Assembly (NCBI GenBank): GCA_016284485.1
Contig: JAEEOX010000179.1
Span: forward strand, 1-14,702
Reading direction: 5' to 3'
DNA from: Bacillota bacterium
GTDB lineage: Bacteria > Bacillota > Clostridia > Peptostreptococcales > Anaerovoracaceae
DNA: 14,702 bases
Shown here: piece after piece, positions 7,432 through 13,995 of the stretch
Layout: each line of letters starts with the position of its first letter
Numbering within the stretch: the stretch's first letter is position 1
Made by a program: the position numbers and the translations under genes
Notes under the pieces: generated by a model
What the model saw: the letters and a program-made list of their open reading frames with translations, nothing else
Databases searched by the model: none
What the model was told of the DNA's origin: nothing

Positions 7432-7992
7432 ATGGTATACGCTAGCGATTTCAGAAAAGGTAAGACTTTCATCGTGAACGGCGAACCCTGCGTGGTTCTG
7501 GACTTCCAGCATGTTAAGCCGGGCAAGGGCGCAGCTTTCGTAAGAACGAAGTACAGAAACATCATCACAGGAGCTACCAGAGAGGAAGCTTTCAACCCCT
7601 CTGACAAGTTCGAGGACGCCATCATCGAGACCAAGAAGATGCAGTATCTCTACAATGACGGAGAACTCTATTACTTCATGGACCCCGAGACTTATGATCA
7701 GGTTCCTCTTGCTTATGATCAGGTGGAGGATGCCATCAAGTGGATCAGGGAGAACGACATGGTAACCATCAAGTTCTTCCAGGGCAGCGCTTTCATGGTA
7801 GAAGCTGAGAACTTCGTAAACCTTGAGATCATAGACTGCGAGCCCGGAGTAAAGGGCAACACAGCCACCAACGTTACTAAGGCTGCAACAGTAGAGACCG
7901 GCGCAGTCGTTCAGGTGCCCATCTTCATAGAGAGCGGCGAGAGGATCCAGATCGACACCAGGACCGGCGAATATCTGGGAAGAGCAAAATAG
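7432..7992 (+). CDS. efp: Translation elongation factor P
   Basis: EF-P enters the ribosomal E site and relieves stalling at consecutive prolines. The 186-residue product has the exact family length and its three beta-barrel domains. The domain I tip is HVKPGKGAAFVRTK, with K32 at the position that is lysylated or aminopentanolated in other bacteria; the surrounding PGKG resembles the B. subtilis type. The family signature near the C terminus (VPIFIESGERIQIDTRTGEY) is present. The start is the ATG at 7432, with overlapping AGGAG and GAAGG sites at 7419-7427. The gene has its own promoter upstream and terminator downstream, so it is an independent unit between two operons. No modification gene (epmA/epmB, ymfI) is visible in the window. 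Confidence 0.98.
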   Translation: MVYASDFRKGKTFIVNGEPCVVLDFQHVKPGKGAAFVRTKYRNIITGATREEAFNPSDKFEDAIIETKKMQYLYNDGELYYFMDPETYDQVPLAYDQVEDAIKWIRENDMVTIKFFQGSAFMVEAENFVNLEIIDCEPGVKGNTATNVTKAATVETGAVVQVPIFIESGERIQIDTRTGEYLGRAK

Positions 7993-8001
7993 ACCTTCAG
8001 T

Positions 8002-8037
8002 AAAACGAAGGACGCCGGCTGGCTCCTTCGTTTTTTT
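8002..8037 (+). terminator. Intrinsic terminator after efp
   Basis: AAAACGAAGGA (8002-8012) pairs perfectly with TCCTTCGTTTT (8024-8034). The loop can fold further through GCC (8014-8016) and GGC (8021-8023). A run of seven T (8031-8037) follows the stem. The structure ends only about 10 bases before the mltG ribosome-binding site, so mltG has no room for its own promoter downstream of it. Confidence 0.93.
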
Positions 8038-8056
8038 GAATATTTTCGGAGGAAAG

Positions 8057-9082
8057 ATGAAAAAAGTTCTTATAGTTCTGCTTCTGATCCTGGCTGTAGG
8101 TGCAGGCGGAGTGCTTTTCTATGTGAACGGAATAGGGCAGCCCTATGATCCGTCAAACACGGAGAGCATCTCAGTGGAGATCCCCGAGGGGACCGGTGCC
8201 AGCGCCATCGGCGAGATACTGGAGCAGAACGGCATAATAGAATCGGCTTTGAAATTCAAGCTGTTCCTTAAGTTCAGCGGTTTTAACGACGTGATGAAGG
8301 CGGGCACATATATGCTCAGTCCCTCCATGAGCATGGAGGAGATCGTCCAGAAACTTGTTGAAAACAAAGTGGAGACCATGAGCTTCACCGTTCCAGAGGG
8401 ACTCACTCTCGATCAGACCGCGCGCAAGCTGGCTGACCAGGGCATGGGCTCATATGAGGTATTCCTCAATGAGATGCAGAACGGCACCTTCAACTATGAC
8501 TGGCTCCAGAACAATTCTCTCGAAGGATTCCTTTTCCCGAACACCTATTCCGTACCCACGGATTACACGGAGCATGACATCATCAACACCATGCTGGCAC
8601 AGTTCGAGATATCGGTAATGTCATATTATCAGGAAGTCAGCTCACCGGTGAAACAGGAGCTCACGCTGAACGAGATCATCGCCGCAGCATCCATCATAGA
8701 GAGGGAGTGCATGGTAGATAACGAGAGACCGCTGGTCGCATCAGTCATCTACAACAGGATACACCAGAACATCAAGCTGGAGATGTGCTCCTCGGTGCAG
8801 TACATACTGCTTCAGACCACCGGAGAGGTCAAGGAAGACCTGACCTACGCCGACATGGCCATCGAGAGCCCGTACAACACCTATCTGCACTTCGGACTTC
8901 CGCCGGGACCCATCTGCAGCCCGGGAATGGCCTCCATCAAGGCGGCACTGGAGCCTGCAGACACGAACTACCTGTATTTCGTGCTCAGCGCAAGGCTTGA
9001 CGGAACCAGCGAGTTCACATCGGACTACAACGAGTTCCTTAGATACAAGGATGCCTATTGGGCAGCCCATTCCGCAAATTGA
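8057..9082 (+). CDS. mltG: Endolytic murein transglycosylase MltG (YceG-like)
   Basis: MltG cleaves nascent peptidoglycan strands in the membrane and is thought to set glycan chain length. The 341-residue product has a short cytoplasmic N terminus and one membrane anchor (about residues 4-22), then a LysM-like region starting with ISVEIPEGTGASAIGEIL, and the YceG catalytic domain. The catalytic glutamate is E215 in AAASIIEREC, followed by the conserved VASVIYNRI and the YNTYLHFGLPPGPICSPG segment. The start is ATG 8057, set by GGAGG at 8048-8052; a TTG at 8036 in the terminator T-run is in frame but has no ribosome-binding site. In B. subtilis the homologue (yrrL) lies just before trmR and the trhP genes; here two CorC-type genes come between. 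Confidence 0.95.
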   Translation: MKKVLIVLLLILAVGAGGVLFYVNGIGQPYDPSNTESISVEIPEGTGASAIGEILEQNGIIESALKFKLFLKFSGFNDVMKAGTYMLSPSMSMEEIVQKLVENKVETMSFTVPEGLTLDQTARKLADQGMGSYEVFLNEMQNGTFNYDWLQNNSLEGFLFPNTYSVPTDYTEHDIINTMLAQFEISVMSYYQEVSSPVKQELTLNEIIAAASIIERECMVDNERPLVASVIYNRIHQNIKLEMCSSVQYILLQTTGEVKEDLTYADMAIESPYNTYLHFGLPPGPICSPGMASIKAALEPADTNYLYFVLSARLDGTSEFTSDYNEFLRYKDAYWAAHSAN

Positions 9083-9116
9083 TTTTTTGAACAAAAAAAG
9101 GAAGTGATCGTTCGCA

Positions 9117-10127
9117 ATGGACGCAGACAGTCGAATATCTGTGTTATTTGTATTGATATTGCTGGCTCTGGCAGCGTTTTTCGCCGTGTCCGAAACAGCC
9201 TTTGCATCTGCCTCTCAGGCCAAACTCAAGGTCAGCGCGGACAGGGGAGATGACAGGGCTGAGAGAGCCTCATATATAATGGACAACTTTGAGTCGGCCA
9301 TAACCACTCTTCTCATATGCACCAACATCGTTCACCTTACCATCGCGACGGTGGTGACGGTGCTGGTCACGAGATGGTGGGGTCTTAGCTTGGTGTCCGT
9401 TTCTACGATCATAACCACTCTCGTGGTGTTCTTTGTCGGCGAGATGCTTCCCAAGAGCATAGCCAAAAAGAACCCGGAGAAATACGCATTGAAGACAGCA
9501 GGATTCCTGCAGATCATGATGAAAGTGTTCGGCCCTCTGGCCAGACTTTTGACGTGGATCGGCACGAAGACTGCGTCTTTTATTACAAAAGAAGTTGAGA
9601 TATCAGTCACTGAGGATGAGTTAAAGGACATATTTGAAGACCTTGCTGATGAGGGCGTCCTTGACGAAGATCAGGAGGATATGATGTCCTCCCTCATCGA
9701 CTTCACCGACACCAGGACCGGAAGGATACTGACTCCCATAAGGGATATCGTCGGGATAGACATCAACATGACCGACCGGGAGATCTTCAGTAAGGTCAGC
9801 GACATGACCCATTCCAGGATAGTGGTCTATGACGGAGACATAGAGAACGTGAAGGGCATCCTCAGGATCAGGGAGTATTTCAAGCAGTACCTGAGGACGG
9901 GAGTTATCCCTTCAGTCAGTGAAATGATGGTTGAACCCTACTGGGTATCCTCCAGGACCATGCTTGACGAGCTCATCGAAGAGATGTCTCAGGCGAGGCA
10001 GAACATAGCTCTTGTAAAGGGAGTCAACGGCAGATTCCTGGGACTTGTGTCCATAGAGGACATCCTGGAGGAGCTGGTGGGCGACATCTACGACGAGAGC
10101 GACAGGGAAGGAGGGACCATGAAATGA
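9117..10127 (+). CDS. CNNM/CorC-type membrane protein without the C-terminal CorC domain
   Basis: This 336-residue protein has a CNNM transmembrane domain (DUF21) with membrane segments near residues 8-28, 60-82, 90-112 and 124-147, then a CBS-domain pair (about 203-325). Such proteins export or regulate Mg2+ or related cations. The typical VGEMLPK motif is at 108-113. Two things differ from the usual form. The C-terminal CorC/HlyC domain is absent, as the protein ends 10-15 residues after CBS2, and the family pattern GNNLVN is replaced by CTNIVH (68-73), so an asparagine likely to line the ion site is histidine. The ATG at 9117 follows AAGGAAG after 12 bases, somewhat far, but an in-frame TGA at 9105 excludes an earlier start. 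Its TGA overlaps the next gene as ATGA. Function is inferred from family only. Confidence 0.9.
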   Translation: MDADSRISVLFVLILLALAAFFAVSETAFASASQAKLKVSADRGDDRAERASYIMDNFESAITTLLICTNIVHLTIATVVTVLVTRWWGLSLVSVSTIITTLVVFFVGEMLPKSIAKKNPEKYALKTAGFLQIMMKVFGPLARLLTWIGTKTASFITKEVEISVTEDELKDIFEDLADEGVLDEDQEDMMSSLIDFTDTRTGRILTPIRDIVGIDINMTDREIFSKVSDMTHSRIVVYDGDIENVKGILRIREYFKQYLRTGVIPSVSEMMVEPYWVSSRTMLDELIEEMSQARQNIALVKGVNGRFLGLVSIEDILEELVGDIYDESDREGGTMK

Positions 10128-11419
10128 CTATAGGTCTCATAATCCTTGGAATAGTGCTCTGCGTGGGATTCTCCGCTCTCTTCTCGGCTTCCGAGATGGC
10201 TCTGTCTTCTGCCAACAAGGTCAGGATAGACAACGAAGCGGAGGAGGGCATCCGCAAGGCAGGCATCGCTCAGAAGCTCATAGACAACTTCGACGACAGC
10301 CTGAGCGCCATTCTCATCGGAAACAATCTGGTGAACATCGCTGCATCTTCACTGAGCTCAGTGCTGGTGATACTCCTTACGGGCTCTGACAAGAACGCAT
10401 GGATCGCCACAGTGATCATCACGCTTCTGGTCATAGTCTTCGGTGAGACCATACCCAAGATCACCTCCAAACAGACTGCCACAGTGTCAGCTCTCAGGGT
10501 GGCACCCTTCGTAAGGCTCCTGACCATAATCTTCAAGCCCATCGTCAAGGCTGTGGTCTGGCTGGTGGAACTGCTGACCAGACGGGGCAGGGATGACGAG
10601 GAAGAGGATGATGATGACGATGACGATGAGAGCAAGGAGGAACTTGCCACTATCATCGAGACCGCAGAGGGAGAGGGAGTCCTGGATGAAGATCAGAAGT
10701 CGCTCCTCATAGCTGCTCTGGACTTCAACGACATCTCCGCCTTTGAGGTAATGACGGCGAGGGTGGACATCGACGCCATAGACATAGAGGACGACATGGA
10801 CGAGATCATGGAGCTGGTGCAGGAAACTGTCTACACCAGACTTCCTGTCTATGAGGAGAGCATAGACAACATTATCGGCGTCCTGCACTTAAATGAATTC
10901 CTTACAACCATGGCCACCGAGGGCAAGGCTGACATAAGGGAACTTATGATGGAACCTGTTTTTGTGTACAGGACCACCAAACTTCCCGGAGTGCTGGAAG
11001 CTCTCAGAGAAAAAGACCAGCAGATGGCCATCGTCACCGATGAATACAGCGGTATCGACGGAATAATCACTCTGGAAGACGTCCTCGAGGAAGTGGTAGG
11101 CGAGATCTGGGACGAAAACGATCCGGTGGAGGAAGAGATAGTCGAACAGAACGAAAGGGAATACGTTCTGGACGGCGACCTCAACATCTACGACTTCCTG
11201 GAACTGGTGGAGATGGATGAGGACGACTATGAGTCTGAGTACGACTCCGAGACCGTAGGCGGCTGGGTCATGGAAATGCTGGAGAGATTCCCCGTTGTAG
11301 GAGACGAATTCAGATACGAGAACTTCACCCTCAAGGTCCTTGAAGCTGAGGAGAGAAGGGTGGATAAGGTCCTTCTCGTCATAGACGAACCAGAGGAAAG
11401 AGATGAAGACGATGAATGA
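10124..11419 (+). CDS. CNNM/CorC-type magnesium/cobalt efflux protein, full length
   Basis: This 431-residue paralogue of the preceding protein has all expected parts: a DUF21 membrane domain (1 to about 150) with SASEMALSSAN at 21-31, the canonical GNNLVN at 66-71 and FGETIPK at 106-112; a CBS pair (about 205-330) ending in IDGIITLEDVLEEVVGEIWD; and a C-terminal CorC/HlyC domain (about 345-420). Homologues such as B. subtilis YhdP and S. aureus MpfA protect against excess Mg2+. A run of acidic residues (157-169, with seven consecutive Asp) lies between the membrane domain and the CBS pair, on the predicted cytoplasmic side. The start overlaps the previous stop by 4 bases, so the two are translationally coupled and may form a heteromer. 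The end overlaps trmR by 17 bases. Confidence 0.95.
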   Translation: MTIGLIILGIVLCVGFSALFSASEMALSSANKVRIDNEAEEGIRKAGIAQKLIDNFDDSLSAILIGNNLVNIAASSLSSVLVILLTGSDKNAWIATVIITLLVIVFGETIPKITSKQTATVSALRVAPFVRLLTIIFKPIVKAVVWLVELLTRRGRDDEEEDDDDDDDESKEELATIIETAEGEGVLDEDQKSLLIAALDFNDISAFEVMTARVDIDAIDIEDDMDEIMELVQETVYTRLPVYEESIDNIIGVLHLNEFLTTMATEGKADIRELMMEPVFVYRTTKLPGVLEALREKDQQMAIVTDEYSGIDGIITLEDVLEEVVGEIWDENDPVEEEIVEQNEREYVLDGDLNIYDFLELVEMDEDDYESEYDSETVGGWVMEMLERFPVVGDEFRYENFTLKVLEAEERRVDKVLLVIDEPEERDEDDE

Positions 11420-12122
11420 CGGGAACGTCATGAGACACGTTACAAAAGACATAACCAACGAGGCTGTGACGGAATACCTGACCATGTTCTATAAGCCGCT
11501 CACACCGGAACTGGGAGAATTCAGGACCCTCTGTGAGGCTGAACCGGTCCCGGTGATCCTCAGAGAGACGGAGGATTTCCTTTCCACATTTATGGATGTG
11601 GTGAGACCCCTGTCCGTCCTTGAGATCGGAACAGCGGCGGGATACTCGGCAATGTTTTTTGCAGAAAAGATCGGTCGCTATGACGATCTGCCCCGCACCC
11701 GTGTGTTTACCGTTGAAAAGGACGCAGACATGTACAGGAGAGCCCTGCGGGAGATCGAAAGACTTGGCTATTCAGAATATGTCCGCTGCTTTCCCGGGGA
11801 CTGCGAAGAGGGCATAAGGCAGATAGAGGAGGAGTATCCGCTCCTTCACTTCGATATGGTTTTCATAGACGCGGCGAAGTCCCACTATAAACGATTCCTG
11901 GAGGCATCCCTCAGAGTGGTCTCCGATAACGGCGTGGTCATATGCGATGATACGCTGTTCCAGGGGAGACCTGCCCTGGAAGATGAGCTTCCTCCCAGGA
12001 AACACAGGACCAACACACTGGCTCTCCGCGAGTTCAACGAATACGTTAAGAATGATCCCGGCCTCAGTTCCACTCACATTGCAGTGGGAAACGGCCTGAC
12101 CATAATCAAACCCATTTGGTAG
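11403..12122 (+). CDS. trmR: tRNA 5-hydroxyuridine methyltransferase, TrmR-like
   Basis: This is a 239-residue SAM-dependent O-methyltransferase of the Methyltransf_3 family. The SAM-binding motif is VLEIGTAAGYSA at residues 72-83, the acidic residue at the end of strand 2 is E105 in FTVEKD, and the metal-binding aspartates are D156 in FIDAAKSHY and D182/D183 in CDDTLFQG. In B. subtilis, TrmR (YrrM) methylates 5-hydroxyuridine-34 of tRNAs to 5-methoxyuridine. The call over a generic catechol-type O-methyltransferase rests on the next gene, trhP, which makes the substrate. The start is taken at ATG 11403, five bases after AGAGGA; ATGs at 11412 and 11430 are possible alternatives, which would shorten a non-conserved N terminus. 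It is coupled to the preceding CorC-type gene by overlap. Confidence 0.88.
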   Translation: MKTMNDGNVMRHVTKDITNEAVTEYLTMFYKPLTPELGEFRTLCEAEPVPVILRETEDFLSTFMDVVRPLSVLEIGTAAGYSAMFFAEKIGRYDDLPRTRVFTVEKDADMYRRALREIERLGYSEYVRCFPGDCEEGIRQIEEEYPLLHFDMVFIDAAKSHYKRFLEASLRVVSDNGVVICDDTLFQGRPALEDELPPRKHRTNTLALREFNEYVKNDPGLSSTHIAVGNGLTIIKPIW

Positions 12123-12126
12123 AAAT

Positions 12127-13353
12127 ATGAAAAAAATAGAACTTCTGGCTCCGGCCGGAGACCTTGAAAAACTGAAGACAGCTGTGGATTTCGGCGCGGA
12201 TGCGGTGTACTTCGGAGGCCGTAATTTCGGCCTGAGATCCGCCGCGGGCAACCTGGACATCCCTGAGATCAAGGAGGGACTGGACTATCTCCACGAAAGG
12301 GGCAAAAGAGGTTACCTCACACTTAACATCTTCGCCCACAACGAGGACCTGGAGCCTATGGTAAAGTTCCTGGAGGAACTGAAGGAGACTGCGGTACCGG
12401 ACGCTTTCCTCGTGACAGATCCGGGGGTCATGAGTGTTTTGCTCAGCGTTATTCCGGATGCGGAGGTGCACATCAGCACCCAGGCCAGCACCACCAACGT
12501 CGCTGCGGCAGAATTCTGGCACAGGCTTGGGGTCAAGAGGATAGTGCTTGCAAGAGAACTGAGTCTCCGGGAGATCAGGGAGATAGTTGAGAGAGCTCCT
12601 GAGGGAATGGAGTTCGAAGCCTTTGTGCACGGCGCCATGTGCATCAGTTATTCAGGCAGATGCCTGCTTTCCAACTTCCTTATCCAGAGGGACGCCAACC
12701 GGGGAGAGTGCGCTCAGCCCTGCAGGTGGAAATACGCTCTCACCGAGGAGCAGAGACCCGGAGAGTATTTTCCCATCGAGGAGGACGAGAGAGGTGCGTA
12801 CATACTGAATTCCAAGGACCTTTGTATGATCGGACACATTCCGGAACTCATCGAGAGTGGTCTGTGTTCGCTTAAGATCGAAGGAAGGATGAAGTCCGCC
12901 TTCTACGTGGCTTCCGTGGTGCACGCCTACAGGCTGGCCATAGATTCATACTACAGCGACCCCGAACATTACGAACTGAAGGATGAGTGGCTGGACGAGC
13001 TTCTCAAGGTATCCCACAGGCACTTCACCACGGGCTTCTATTTCGACAAGCCCACGTCTGAATCCCAGAATTATCTGAGCTCTCAGTACGTCAGGGATTA
13101 TGACTATACCGGAAATATCCTGGATTATGACGAAAAGACCGGTCTTGCCACGGTGGAGCAGAGGAGCAAGATGGTGGTAGGGGACGAGATCGAGATATTC
13201 GGACCTTTTGCGGATTTCTTCGTGCAGAAGATCGAAGAAATGTACGATCCCGACGGAACTCCCATCGACAGCTGCCCCCATCCGAAACAGATCATAAAGA
13301 TCAGGACAGTCAGGCCTGTGAAGCCGGGCTGGATCATGCGAAGACAAAAATAA
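12127..13353 (+). CDS. trhP: tRNA uridine(34) hydroxylase TrhP (peptidase U32 family)
   Basis: TrhP makes 5-hydroxyuridine at tRNA position 34, the step before TrmR, using a prephenate-dependent chemistry. The 408-residue product carries the U32 signature EAFVHGAMCISYSGRCLLS at residues 164-182. C172, C179, C195 and C233 (in NSKDLC) match the four cysteines that hold a 4Fe-4S cluster in related U32 proteins such as UbiU; C199 is an additional cysteine. IEGRMKS after C233 is also typical. B. subtilis has two adjacent genes (trhP1, trhP2), while E. coli has one; here a single gene is seen, followed directly by a terminator. The start is 4 bases after trmR, with a poor Shine-Dalgarno, suggesting coupling. 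The older label 'collagenase' is probably wrong for this protein. Confidence 0.92.
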   Translation: MKKIELLAPAGDLEKLKTAVDFGADAVYFGGRNFGLRSAAGNLDIPEIKEGLDYLHERGKRGYLTLNIFAHNEDLEPMVKFLEELKETAVPDAFLVTDPGVMSVLLSVIPDAEVHISTQASTTNVAAAEFWHRLGVKRIVLARELSLREIREIVERAPEGMEFEAFVHGAMCISYSGRCLLSNFLIQRDANRGECAQPCRWKYALTEEQRPGEYFPIEEDERGAYILNSKDLCMIGHIPELIESGLCSLKIEGRMKSAFYVASVVHAYRLAIDSYYSDPEHYELKDEWLDELLKVSHRHFTTGFYFDKPTSESQNYLSSQYVRDYDYTGNILDYDEKTGLATVEQRSKMVVGDEIEIFGPFADFFVQKIEEMYDPDGTPIDSCPHPKQIIKIRTVRPVKPGWIMRRQK

Positions 13354-13379
13354 TAAAAAGTACAGCAAGAAAAACAAAG

Positions 13380-13408
13380 AAGCAATGTCCTCGGGATATT
13401 GCTTTTTT
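13380..13408 (+). terminator. Intrinsic terminator after trhP
   Basis: AAGCAATGTCC (13380-13390) pairs with GGATATTGCTT (13394-13404), with one G-T wobble and a 3-base loop (TCG). A run of six T (13403-13408) follows. It closes the mltG-to-trhP operon and separates it from the nuoE/nuoF-like genes. Confidence 0.9.
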
Positions 13409-13487
13409 ACGTTATTTTTGATAATATTATCGTGAGTAGATTTGTATTAATTTACCGTAAACATATATGCTTTAAAGAGGTGCAAAA
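13409..13487 (+). promoter_or_regulatory. Upstream control region of the nuoE-like operon, with two palindromes
   Basis: This AT-rich gap must hold the promoter because a terminator lies just before it. It contains a perfect 12-base palindrome GATAATATTATC (13420-13431) and an inverted repeat TTTAC-C-GTAAA (13451-13461). No -10/-35 pair of good quality and spacing is obvious; TTGTAT (13442-13447) with TATATG (13464-13469) at 16 bases is the best but weak. GAGGTG (13475-13480) is the ribosome-binding site of the next gene. Confidence 0.5.
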
Positions 13488-13985
13488 ATGACTGAAACAA
13501 GAAGCGAAGCTTTTAAGGAGCTTCAGCCGGTGCTGGATCAGTATGCAGGCGTCAAAGGAAGCCTGATCACCATACTCCAGAAAGCACAGGCAATCTACGG
13601 CTATTTGAGCAAGGACTGTATCAATTACATCTCCGAACAGACAGGCATCAAGCCTGCCAAGATCTACGGTGTAGCTACTTTCTATGCTCAGTTCCGTCTT
13701 GAGCCCATCGGAAAGAATCTTCTCATGATGTGCCAGGGTACAGCCTGCCACGTAAACGGTTCAGAGAACATTTACGAGACAGTCAGCGAGGAACTGGGAA
13801 TAGTTGACGGCGAGACCACCGAAGACAATCTGTTCACGATCAACAACGTGGCCTGTCTCGGCTGCTGTTCCCTTGCTCCTGTCATGATGGTCAGGACCAG
13901 TGAGTCCGATGAGGTATACGGTAACCTCACCAAGGATTCCGTCAGATCCATCCTGAAAGAGATCAGGAATAATTCAGAGGCATAG
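13488..13985 (+). CDS. nuoE: NuoE/HydC-like thioredoxin-fold [2Fe-2S] subunit
   Basis: This 165-residue protein belongs to the 24 kDa subunit family of NADH dehydrogenase (NuoE) and its soluble relatives HydC and HndA. The four cluster ligands are C82 and C87 (CQGTAC) and C123 and C127 (CLGCC), the C-x4-C ... C-x3-C pattern of the family; C126 is an extra cysteine. The N-terminal helical part includes IYGVATFYAQF, also conserved. It carries electrons between the FMN/NADH site of the NuoF-like partner and further Fe-S centres. The ATG at 13488 follows GAGGTG. In an anaerobe with a soluble-type NuoF next door, it is more likely part of an electron-bifurcating hydrogenase or formate dehydrogenase than of respiratory complex I; the deciding genes lie beyond the window. 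Confidence 0.93.
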   Translation: MTETRSEAFKELQPVLDQYAGVKGSLITILQKAQAIYGYLSKDCINYISEQTGIKPAKIYGVATFYAQFRLEPIGKNLLMMCQGTACHVNGSENIYETVSEELGIVDGETTEDNLFTINNVACLGCCSLAPVMMVRTSESDEVYGNLTKDSVRSILKEIRNNSEA

Positions 13986-13995
13986 GAGGGGCAGT

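Noticed and set aside
9083..9099. TTTTTTG-AA-CAAAAAA inverted repeat between mltG and the CorC-type genes
   Set aside because: The stem is almost pure A-T with a loop too small to fold well and no G-C core, so it is not a credible terminator; the A-run simply precedes the ribosome-binding site.
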